Positions 50,927-60,100 of a DNA stretch of 64,000 nucleotides are shown piece by piece. This DNA is from Nonomuraea montanisoli (GTDB lineage Bacteria; Actinomycetota; Actinomycetes; Streptosporangiales; Streptosporangiaceae). How positions within the stretch are numbered: position 1 is the stretch's first letter; each line of letters opens with the position of its first letter. Location: assembly GCF_013363975.1 (NCBI RefSeq), contig NZ_JABWGN010000016.1, positions 181,372 through 245,371 of the forward strand, written 5' to 3'. The notes below the pieces were generated by a model. The model made no database searches. It saw only the letters and a list, made by a program, of their open reading frames with translations, and was not told the origin of the DNA. The position numbers and the translations under genes were made by a program.

Positions 50927-53900
50927 TCTCCCTGGGCCAGGAGCGACTGTGGTTCCTGCACCGGCTCGACCCCGCCGACCCCGCGTACCGGGTGGCGGTG
51001 GTGCGGCGGCTGCGCGGGCCGCTCGACGCGGACGCGCTGGAGGCGGCGTTCGCGGACGTGGTGGCGCGGCACGAGTCGCTGCGCACGCGCTTCCCCGACC
51101 AGGACGGGCTGCCCGTCGCGGTGGTGGACCCGCCGCGGCCGGTGCCGGTCGAGCGGGCGGAGGTGTCCGGGCCCGAGGAGGCCGAGCGGCTGTTCGCCGC
51201 GCGCGCCGCCGCGCCGTTCGACCTGGCCGCCGCCCCGCCGCTGCGCGTGACGCTGGCGCGCCTGGATGCCGGCGACCACGTCCTCGGCGTGGTGCTGCAC
51301 CACGTGATCGCCGACGGCTGGTCCCTGAACGTGCTGATGGACGACCTGGCCGCCTGCTACCTGGCCCGCCGCGACGGCGTACCGGCCGCACTGCCCCCGC
51401 TGCCCGTGCGGTACGCCGACCACGCCGCCGCCCAGCGCGCCGCCGACGCCTCGGCCGACCTGGAGCACTGGACCGACCGGCTGGCCGGCGCGCCCGTGCT
51501 GGAGCTGCCCGCGGACCGGCCACGCCCGGCCCGGCGGAGCAGCAGGGGACGTGAGACCCCGTTCGAGCTGCCGCCCGGGCTGACCGGCGCGCTGTCACGG
51601 CTGGCGCGGGCCGAGCGCTGCACGCTGTTCATGGTGCTGCTGGCCGCCTACCAGCTCCTGCTGTCCCGGCACTCCGGGCAGGACGACGTGGTGGTCGGGA
51701 CACCCACGGCCGGGCGCGACCGCCCCGAGCTGGAGCCCATGGTCGGGCTGTTCGCCTCGACGATGGTGCTGCGGGGCGACCTGTCGGGCGATCCCTCGTT
51801 CGTCGAGCTGCTGCGCCGGACGCGCAAGGTCGTGCTGGAGGCGATGGCGCACCGCGACGTGCCGATCGAGCGAGTGCTGTCAGCGCTCGACATCGAGCGC
51901 GACCTGTCGCGCACGCCGCTGTTCCAGGCGATGCTGGCGCTGCACAACGCCGCCACCGGGTACGGCGAGGCCGCCGCGTTCGCCGGGCTGGAGAGCACGC
52001 CGTTCCCCCACGGCGACCCGTCGGCCATGGTGGACGTGCGGATGGAGCTGTGGCCCGACGGCGCCGGTCTGCGCGGCGCCCTCCACTACAGCGCCGAGCT
52101 GTTCGAGCCGGACACCATGGAGCGGATGGCGGCCCGGTTCGTCACGCTGCTGACGTCGATCGCGGCCCGGCCGGACGCGCGGATCGGCGAGCTGGACCTG
52201 CTGCCGCCCGCCGAGCGCGAGCTGGTCACCGCGGCCTGGAACCGCACCGCCCTCGACGTGCCCGAGGGCACCGTCGCCGACCTGGTGCTGCGCCAGGCGG
52301 AGCGGCGGCCGGACGCCGTCGCCGTCGAGTGCGCGGGCGAGCGCGTCACCTACCGGGACCTCGCCGAGCGGGCCCGGCGGGTCGCCGCGGACCTGCGGGC
52401 GCGGGGCGCGGGGCCCGGCTCGGTGGTCGCGCTCCGGCTGCCGCGCTCCGCCGACCTGCCGGGCGCGCTGCTCGGCGTGATGCTGTCGGGCGCCGCCTAC
52501 CTGCCCATCGACCGGGGGCTGCCGGACGAGCGGGTCGCGTACATGCTGGAGGACTCGGGCGCGCGGCTGACGCTCGGCGACCTGCCGCCCGCCCCGCGGC
52601 CCGCGACGCTCCCCGTCACGCCGGGCCGCGAGGCCGCGTACGTGCTCTACACCTCCGGCTCGACGGGCCGCCCCAAGGGCGTGGTGGTGCCGCACACCGC
52701 GCTGGTCAACCTGCTCGCCGGGATGGCGGCCCTGCTCGGCTCCTCCCCCTCGGACACGTGGCTGGGCAGCACCTCGCTGTCGTTCGACATCGCGGGGCTG
52801 GAGCTGTACCTGCCGCTGGTCACCGGCGGGCGGCTGGTGGCGGCCGGGGACGAGGAGGCGCGCGACGGCGCGGCGCTGGCCCGGCTGATCACCTCGTCGG
52901 GCGTCACCCACGTGCAGGCCACGCCGTCCGGCTGGAGCATGCTGCTGTCGGCCGGCCTGGACCCGGCGGGTCTGGTGGCGCTGGCCGGCGGCGAGGCGCT
53001 GCCCCTCTCCCTGGCGCGGCGGCTGCGCGGGCGGGTCGCGCGGCTGCTCAACATGTACGGGCCGACGGAGACGACGATCTGGTCCACGGCCTGGGAGGTG
53101 CCGCCCGCGCCGGAGCGGGTGAGCATCGGGCGGCCGATCGCCAACACCACGGTCCACGTCCTGGACGCCTCCGGCGGGCCCGCGCCCGTCGGCGTGCCGG
53201 GCGAGCTGGTCATCGGCGGCGCCGGGGTCGCGCTCGGCTACCTGGGGCGGCCGGAGCTGACCGCCGAGCGGTTCGCGGACGGGCGTTACCTGACCGGCGA
53301 CCGGGCCCGATGGCTGGGCGACGGCACGCTGGAGTTCCTCGGGCGCGCCGACGGCCAGGTCAAGCTGCGCGGGCACCGGATCGAGACCGGCGAGGTCGAG
53401 GCGGCGCTGGAGTCGCATCCGGCGGTCGAGCGGGCGGCGGTGGTCGTGCGGGGCGAGGACCTCGTCGCGTACGTCGCGGTGGGAACCGGTGGGGTCGCGG
53501 TTCCCGAGGGGCTGGCCAGGCATCTGGCCGCGTGGCTGCCCGCGTACATGGTGCCGAACGTCGTCGTCCCCCTCCCCGCGCTGCCCCTCACCCCGAACGG
53601 CAAGGTGGACCGGCTCGCCCTGCCCGAGCCCGCCGCCCCCGAGGCGGGCCGGGGCGGGGCGCCGCGCACCGACCGCGAGCGGCAGGTGGCGAGGATCTTC
53701 GGCGCCGTGCTCGGGCTGCCGGAGGTGGGCGTGGACGACGACTTCTTCGCCCTCGGCGGCCACTCGCTGCTCGCCACCCAGGTCGTCGCCCGGCTGGAGG
53801 CGGCCGGGACGCCCGTGCCGCTGCGCGAGCTGTTCGCGCACCCGACCGTGGCCGCGCTGGCCGCGCTGCTCGAGCACGTGCCGGAGGAGCGCGCCCGCCC

Positions 53901-56900
53901 GCTGCGCCCCCGCCCGGCCGGGACGCTGCCGCCGCTCTCCCCCGCGCAGGAGCGCCTGTGGTTCCTGCACCGGCTCGATCCCGCCGACGCCTCGTACACC
54001 ATGTTCGTCGTCCGAAGGCTGCGCGGACCGTTGGACCGGGCGCGGCTGCGCGCGGCGCTGAGCGGGGTCGTCGCCCGGCACGAGGCGCTGCGCACCCGTT
54101 TCCCCGAGGTGGACGGGCGGCCCGTGGCCGTGGTCGAGCGGCCCGCCCCCGTCGCCGTCGAGGAGCTGGACGCCCGCGACGAGGCCGAGGCCCGCGCGCT
54201 GGTCGCCGCCCGCACCAACGCCCCGTTCGACCTGGGCGCTGCCCCGCCGCTGCGGGTCACGCTCATCCGCCTGGCGGACGGCGACCACGTGCTGTGCGCG
54301 GTGATGCACCACATCGTCGCCGACGGCTGGTCGATCGGCGTGTTCCTCGACGACCTGGCCGCCCTCTACGCCGGGACGCGGCCGGAGCCGCCGGCCGTGC
54401 AACAGGGCGACGTCGCCCGGTGGCAGCGCGACCGGGACGGCGCCGCCGCACTGGAGTACTGGCGCGAGCGGCTGGCCGCGCCCCCGGTGCTGGAGCTGCG
54501 CACCGACCGCCCCCACGTGGAGAGCCCCGCCCGGGGCGGTCACCACGTGCTGGAGCTGCCCGAAGAGCTGGCCGGGGCGCTGGAGGCGGTGGCCCGGCGG
54601 GAACGGGCGACGCTGTTCATGGTGCTGCTGGCCGCCTACCAGCTCCTGCTGTCCCGGCACACCGGGCAGGACGACGTGCTCGTCGGCACGCCCACGGCCG
54701 GACGCGACCGGGTGGAGCTGGAGCGGGTCGTCGGCTATCTCAGCAACACGCTGGTGCTGCGCGGCGACCTGTCCGGCGACCCGACGCTCGCCGAGCTGCT
54801 GGACCGGACCCGGGGTGTCGTGCTGGAGGCGATGGCCCACCAGGACGTGCCGTTCGAGCGGCTGCTGGCCGAGCTGGACGTCGAGCGGGACCTGACGCGC
54901 AAGCCGGTCTTCCAGACGATGCTGGCGCTGAACCAGGGCGGCCGGGACGAGCGGGACCGGATCGGCGATCTGGAGATGACGTACTTCGACGACGGCTACC
55001 GGCAGGCCAAGTTCGACCTGACGGTGGAGGCGTGGCGGTCGCCGGGGCTGCTGCGGGTGGCGTTCGGGTACGACGCCGGGCTGTTCGACGCGGAGACGGT
55101 GCGGCGGCTGGCGGAGCGGTTCGCGGTGCTGCTGGAGGCGGTGGCGGATCCGGCGCGGCTCGGCGTTCCGGTGTCGCGGCTGCCGGTGCTGACGGGAGAG
55201 GACGAGGAGCTGCTGGCCGCCGGCCACGGCCCCGGCCCCGTCGGTTCCGGCGAGCAGCCCGGCCCCGTCGGTTCCGGCGAGCAGCCCGGCCTCGTCGGTT
55301 CAGGCGAGCAGCCCGGCCTCGTCGGTTCAGGCGAGGAGAGCGTGCCGGAGATGGTGGCGCGGGCCGTGTCCGCGTACCCGGACCGGGTGGCCGTGGTGTG
55401 CGGCGAGCAGAGCGTCACCTACGGCGAGCTGGAGCGGCGGGTGACGGCCCTCGCGACCGAGCTCGCCCGGCACGGTGTGCGGGACGGGATCGTGGGGCTG
55501 CGGCTCGGGCGGTCCGTCGAGGCCGTGGTGGCGATGCTGGCCGCCTGGCGCGCCGGGGCCGCCTACCTGCCGCTGGATCCGGCGCATCCGCCCGCCCGGC
55601 TCGACCGCCTCGCCGCCGAGGCCGGCGTCCGGGCCACGGTCACGGGGACTCTCGCCGTGCTGCCCGGTGTCCCCGCGCCGCGCGAGGAGCCCGGGCTGGC
55701 GTACGTGCTGCACACCTCCGGCTCCACCGGCGCCCCTAAGGGCGTGGCCGTCGAGCACGCCGGGCTGGCCGCGCGGGTGCGGTGGATGCGGGAGGCGTAC
55801 GAGCTGCGGCCCGGCGACCAGGTGGTGCAGCTCGCCCCGCTCGGGTCCGACACGCACGCCGAGGAGCTGTACCCGGCGCTGGCGGCCGGGGCGACGGTCG
55901 TGGTGGTGCCCGGCGACGGCGGGACGCTGCCCGACCTGCTCGCCGAACGGCCCGGCGTCACCGTCCTCGACCTGCCCACCGCGTACTTCCACCAGCTCGT
56001 GGACGTGATCGACGACGTGGCCTGGCCCGCGGCGCTGCGGCTGGTGATCCTCGGCGGCGAGCAGGTCGAGGGGTGGGCGGTCGCCCGGTGGCGGGAGCGG
56101 TTCGGCGGCCGGGTGCGGCTGGTCAACACGTACGGGCCGACCGAGACGACGATCATCGCCACGGCCGCCGAGCTGACCGGCGCCGCCGACCTGGCGGATG
56201 GCGGTCCGCGGCCGCCGATCGGGCGGCCCGTCGCGGGCATCGCGGTCCGGGTTCTGGACCGGCACGGCCAGGCGGTGCCGCCGGGGGCTCCCGGCGAGCT
56301 GCACATCGGCGGCGCCGGAGTGGCGCGCGGCTACCTGGGCCGTCCCGACCTGACCGCCGAGCGGTTCGCGGACGTCGCCGGCACGCGGTGGTTCCGCACC
56401 GGGGATGCGGTGCGGCTGCGGCCCGACGGCGCGCTGGAGTTCCTGGGGCGGCTGGACGAGCAGGTGAAGATCAGGGGGTTCCGGGTCGAGCCGGGCGAGG
56501 TCGAGCACTGCCTGCTCGGCTGCCCCGGCGTGCGCCGCGCCGCCGTGGTCGCCCGGGACGGCGAGCTGGTCGCGTACGTCGTCGGTGAGACGGCCGATGC
56601 CGGGAAGGCGGCGGCCGCCGGGGAGACAGCCGGTGCCAGGAAGGCGGCAGGCGTCGGAGAGACGGCCGGCGTCGGGAAGGCGGCGGCCGTCGGAGAGGCG
56701 GCCCGGCTGGCCGAGCACGCCGCGCGGACGCTGCCGCCGTACATGGTGCCCGCCCACTGGGTGATGCTCGACGCGCTGCCGCTCACCCCCAACGGCAAGC
56801 TCGACCGGGCCGCGCTGCCGGCCCCGGGCCGTCCCGAGGGCACGGACCGGACGCCGCCGCGCTCCGACGCCGAGGAGCTGGTGGCCGACGTCTGGGCCGA

Positions 56901-57150
56901 GGTGCTGGACGCGGACAAGGTGGGGGCGTTCGACGACTTCTTCGCGCTGGGCGGGCACTCGCTGCTGGCCGTCAAGGTGGCGGCCCGGCTGCGCGCCCTC
57001 GCGGGGATCGACCTGCCGATCCGCACGCTGTTCGCCCGCCGTACCGTCGCCGAACTGGCGCTCGCCGTCGAGGAGGCGCTGGTCGCGGAGGTGGCCGGGC
57101 TGTCCGACGAGCAGGCGCGCGCCCTGCTGGACGCGGAGGACCTGTCGTGA
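50923..57150 (+). CDS. Dimodular NRPS: C-A(Gly?)-PCP-C-A(basic?)-PCP
   Basis: 2075 aa. C1 residues 1-430 with HHVIADGWS near 126; A1 about 440-900 with LYTSGSTGRPKG near 576 and NGKVD near 893; PCP1 GGHSLLATQ near 944; C2 from about 1005 with HHIVADGWS near 1129; A2 with LHTSGSTGAPKG near 1598 and NGKLD near 1958; PCP2 GGHSLLAVK near 2010; short helical tail. Pocket residues aligned by eye to GrsA: A1 D-I-L-Q-L-G-M-I-W, one change from a well-known Gly code; A2 D-T-E-D-I-G-T-I-I, with acidic residues that suggest Lys/Orn-like substrates. No epimerisation domain. Tandem repeats occur in the C2-A2 linker and inside the A2 C-terminal part. Confidence 0.9.
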   Translation: MISLGQERLWFLHRLDPADPAYRVAVVRRLRGPLDADALEAAFADVVARHESLRTRFPDQDGLPVAVVDPPRPVPVERAEVSGPEEAERLFAARAAAPFDLAAAPPLRVTLARLDAGDHVLGVVLHHVIADGWSLNVLMDDLAACYLARRDGVPAALPPLPVRYADHAAAQRAADASADLEHWTDRLAGAPVLELPADRPRPARRSSRGRETPFELPPGLTGALSRLARAERCTLFMVLLAAYQLLLSRHSGQDDVVVGTPTAGRDRPELEPMVGLFASTMVLRGDLSGDPSFVELLRRTRKVVLEAMAHRDVPIERVLSALDIERDLSRTPLFQAMLALHNAATGYGEAAAFAGLESTPFPHGDPSAMVDVRMELWPDGAGLRGALHYSAELFEPDTMERMAARFVTLLTSIAARPDARIGELDLLPPAERELVTAAWNRTALDVPEGTVADLVLRQAERRPDAVAVECAGERVTYRDLAERARRVAADLRARGAGPGSVVALRLPRSADLPGALLGVMLSGAAYLPIDRGLPDERVAYMLEDSGARLTLGDLPPAPRPATLPVTPGREAAYVLYTSGSTGRPKGVVVPHTALVNLLAGMAALLGSSPSDTWLGSTSLSFDIAGLELYLPLVTGGRLVAAGDEEARDGAALARLITSSGVTHVQATPSGWSMLLSAGLDPAGLVALAGGEALPLSLARRLRGRVARLLNMYGPTETTIWSTAWEVPPAPERVSIGRPIANTTVHVLDASGGPAPVGVPGELVIGGAGVALGYLGRPELTAERFADGRYLTGDRARWLGDGTLEFLGRADGQVKLRGHRIETGEVEAALESHPAVERAAVVVRGEDLVAYVAVGTGGVAVPEGLARHLAAWLPAYMVPNVVVPLPALPLTPNGKVDRLALPEPAAPEAGRGGAPRTDRERQVARIFGAVLGLPEVGVDDDFFALGGHSLLATQVVARLEAAGTPVPLRELFAHPTVAALAALLEHVPEERARPLRPRPAGTLPPLSPAQERLWFLHRLDPADASYTMFVVRRLRGPLDRARLRAALSGVVARHEALRTRFPEVDGRPVAVVERPAPVAVEELDARDEAEARALVAARTNAPFDLGAAPPLRVTLIRLADGDHVLCAVMHHIVADGWSIGVFLDDLAALYAGTRPEPPAVQQGDVARWQRDRDGAAALEYWRERLAAPPVLELRTDRPHVESPARGGHHVLELPEELAGALEAVARRERATLFMVLLAAYQLLLSRHTGQDDVLVGTPTAGRDRVELERVVGYLSNTLVLRGDLSGDPTLAELLDRTRGVVLEAMAHQDVPFERLLAELDVERDLTRKPVFQTMLALNQGGRDERDRIGDLEMTYFDDGYRQAKFDLTVEAWRSPGLLRVAFGYDAGLFDAETVRRLAERFAVLLEAVADPARLGVPVSRLPVLTGEDEELLAAGHGPGPVGSGEQPGPVGSGEQPGLVGSGEQPGLVGSGEESVPEMVARAVSAYPDRVAVVCGEQSVTYGELERRVTALATELARHGVRDGIVGLRLGRSVEAVVAMLAAWRAGAAYLPLDPAHPPARLDRLAAEAGVRATVTGTLAVLPGVPAPREEPGLAYVLHTSGSTGAPKGVAVEHAGLAARVRWMREAYELRPGDQVVQLAPLGSDTHAEELYPALAAGATVVVVPGDGGTLPDLLAERPGVTVLDLPTAYFHQLVDVIDDVAWPAALRLVILGGEQVEGWAVARWRERFGGRVRLVNTYGPTETTIIATAAELTGAADLADGGPRPPIGRPVAGIAVRVLDRHGQAVPPGAPGELHIGGAGVARGYLGRPDLTAERFADVAGTRWFRTGDAVRLRPDGALEFLGRLDEQVKIRGFRVEPGEVEHCLLGCPGVRRAAVVARDGELVAYVVGETADAGKAAAAGETAGARKAAGVGETAGVGKAAAVGEAARLAEHAARTLPPYMVPAHWVMLDALPLTPNGKLDRAALPAPGRPEGTDRTPPRSDAEELVADVWAEVLDADKVGAFDDFFALGGHSLLAVKVAARLRALAGIDLPIRTLFARRTVAELALAVEEALVAEVAGLSDEQARALLDAEDLS
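55234..55338 (+). repeat. Four 27-bp in-frame tandem repeats in the C2-A2 linker
   Basis: Units at 55234, 55261, 55288 and 55315 code for GPVGSGEQP/GLVGSGEQP repeats, exactly between condensation domain 2 and adenylation domain 2. A second, 36-bp type (ETAGxxKAAxxG) follows at about 56586-56700 inside the A2 C-terminal subdomain. Confidence 0.85.
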
Positions 57151-60100
57151 CCGACCTGACCTCACCATCGGCTGGGCTGAGCGAGGCGCAGCGGGAGCTG
57201 CTCGCGCGGCGGCTGCGCCGTCGCCGCGCCCCGGCCGCGCCCGCCGTCCCGCCGCTGCCCGAGGGCCAGGAGCCGCCGCTCTCGTACGCCCAGGAGCGGC
57301 TGTGGTTCATGGAGCAGTACGCGCCCGGCAACGTGGCCTACACGATCCCGTTCGTGCGGCGGCTGCGCGGCCCGCTGGACGCCGAGGCGCTGTCCGGGGC
57401 CTTCGACGAGGCCGCGGCCCGGCACCAGCCGCTGCGCGCCCGCTTCCCCGCGAGCGACGACGGCCGCCCGCTCGTCGTGATCGCGCCGGAGGCGTCCGTG
57501 CCGTTCACGACCGCCGCGGCGGCCTCGGTCGAGGAGGCGCGGGAGCGGGTGGACGCGTTCCTGGCGGAGCCGTTCGACCTGGCGGCGGGCCCGCTGATCC
57601 GCGCCCTGCTCGTACGGCTGGCCGACGGCGACCACGTGCTGGCCGTCGCCGTCCACCACATCGCGGCCGACGGCTGGTCCGCCGACGTGCTGCTGCGCGA
57701 GGTGCTGGGCCGCTGCGCGGGCCGGCCGGCGCCGGAGCTCCCGGTCACCTACGGCGACTTCGCCGCCTGGCAGCGCGGCCGCCCGGACGCCGAGGCCGAC
57801 GTGGCGTACTGGCGGGAGCGGCTGGCCGGGCTGCACCCCCTCGACCTGCCCGCCGACCTGCCGCGCCCGCCCGAGCTGACCTACCGGGGCGCCGCCCACT
57901 CCTTCACCGTGGACCGGGAACTGGCGGCCCGGCTCGCCGGGATCGGCCGCGACCACGGGTGCACGCCGTACATGGTGCTGCTGGCGGCGTTCGCCGCGCT
58001 GCTCGGCCGGTACGCCGGTCAGGAGGACGTCGTGCTGGGCTCGCCGGTGGCGGGCCGGTCGCTGCCCGAGCTGGAGAACCTGGTCGGCTGCTTCGTCAAC
58101 ATGCTGCCCATGCGGGTGGACCTGTCCGGCGGGCCGTCGTTCACGGACCTGCTCGCCCGGGTGCGCGAGAGCGCGACCGGCGCGTACGCGCACCAGGAGC
58201 TGCCGTTCGAGCGGCTGGTGGCGGAGCTGAACGTGCCGCGCGAGGTGTCGCGGTCGCCGGTGTTCCAGGTGCTGTTCGCGATGCAGAACTACGCGGACCC
58301 GCGGGCCGCGCCCGCGGACGGCCTGGTGGTGGAGGGGTTCGACCTGGGGGTGTGGGCGACCCGGTTCGACCTGGAGCTGTACACGTGGGGCGAGGGGTCG
58401 TTCCTGTTCGTCTACAACACCGCGCTGTTCGCGCCCGAGCGGATCGAGCGGATGGCCGGGCACCTGACCACGCTGCTGGAGGGCGTGGCGGCCGACCCGG
58501 CGGCGCCCGTGCATCGGGTGGAGCTGCTGACCGCCGCCGAACGGGCCGAGCGCGAGCGGTGGAACGACACGCTCACGCCGCTGGGCGAGCCTGACCTGCT
58601 GCACCGGCCGTTCGAGGAGCGGGCCTCGTCCTCCGATGTCGCGCTGGTCCACCCGGGCGGCGACATCACGTACGAGGAGCTGGACCGGCGCGCCTCGGCG
58701 CTGGCGGGAGAGCTGGTCGCGGCCGGGGTGCGGCGCGGCGAGCTGGTCGCGGTGGTCATGGAACGCGGGTGGGAGCAGGTGGTCGCGGTGCTGGCCATCG
58801 GCAAGGCCGGGGCGGCGTACCTGCCGGTGGACGCCGACCTGCCGGACCGGCGCCGCTTCGAGCTGCTGGAACGCGGGGAGTGCGCGGTGGCGCTCACGCA
58901 GCCGCGGCTGGAGTCGGCGCTGGAGTGGCCGCCGGGTGTGACCCCGTTGGTCGTCCACCCGGATCTTGCGCATGCCGCTTCCTTGACGTGTCCGGCATCG
59001 CCGGACGACCTCGCGTACGTCATCTTCACCTCCGGCTCCACCGGCGCGCCCAAGGGCGTGACGATCGAGCACCGCGCCGCGCTCAACACCGTCCGCGACA
59101 TCAACCACCGCTTCCGCGTCGGCCCGTCCGACCGGATCATCGCCCTGTCGGCGCTCAGCTTCGACCTGTCGGTGTACGACGTGTACGGCGCGCTCGCCGC
59201 CGGGGCCACGCTCGTCATGGGCGAGCCCGCCGGCGACAAGGACCCGGCCGCCTTGGCCCGCCTCGTCGAGGAGCACCGCGTCACCGTCTGGAACTCGGTG
59301 CCCGCCCTCATGGAGCTGCTCGTGGACCACGCCGAGCACGAGGGCTCGGACCTGTCCTCGCTGCGGCTGGTCATGATGTCGGGCGACTGGATCCCCACCA
59401 CCCTCCCCGGCCGCATCCGCGCCCTGGCCCCCGACGCGGAGATCATCAGCCTGGGCGGCGCCACCGAGGGCTCCATCTGGTCGATCGCGTACCCCATCGG
59501 CGAGGTGGACCCGTCGTGGACGTCCATCCCGTACGGCACGCCGCTGGCCAACCAGAGCTTCCACATCCTCGACCGCGGCCGGTGCGACGTGCCGGTGGGG
59601 GTGCCCGGCGAGCTGCACATCGGCGGCGTGGGCGTGGCGGCGGGCTACTGGCGCGACCCCGAGCGGACGGCCGCCTCCTTCGTCACCCACCCGCGCACCG
59701 GCGAGCGCCTCTACCGGACCGGCGACCTCGGCCGCTACGGCCCGGACGGGACGATCGAGTTCCTGGGGCGAGCGGACGCGCAGGTGAAGATCCGCGGGTA
59801 CCGGATCGAGCTGGGCGAGATCGAGGCCCACCTGTCGCGCCACCCGGCGGTGGCGGAATGCGTGGTGGGCACGCACGGAACGGGGACGGGGACGCAGCTC
59901 GTCGCGTACGTGGTGCCGCGAGCCTCGGACGTGGACGCGGCGGCTCTCCGTGCCCACCTCGCCGAAACGCTGCCCGCGTACATGATCCCCGCCCGTTTCG
60001 TCCCCCTCCCCTCGCTCCCCCTGACCGCGAACGGCAAGGTGGACCGCGCCCGCCTCCCCGCCCCGTCCGCCTCTTCGGCCCAAACTCGGACCGTCGCTCC

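Noticed and set aside
49807..51468. 553-codon minus-strand open frame across the C-PCP/NRPS junction
   Set aside because: It is a shadow of high-GC coding sequence. The plus strand has clear condensation and carrier motifs through the same bases, and the minus frame has only Arg/Ala/Pro-rich sequence with no domain.
57500..58560. Heterocyclisation (Cy) domain before the Cys-type A domain
   Set aside because: The motif is H-H-I-A-A-D-G, the normal condensation signature, not the D-x-x-x-x-D of Cy domains, so thiazoline formation is not supported.
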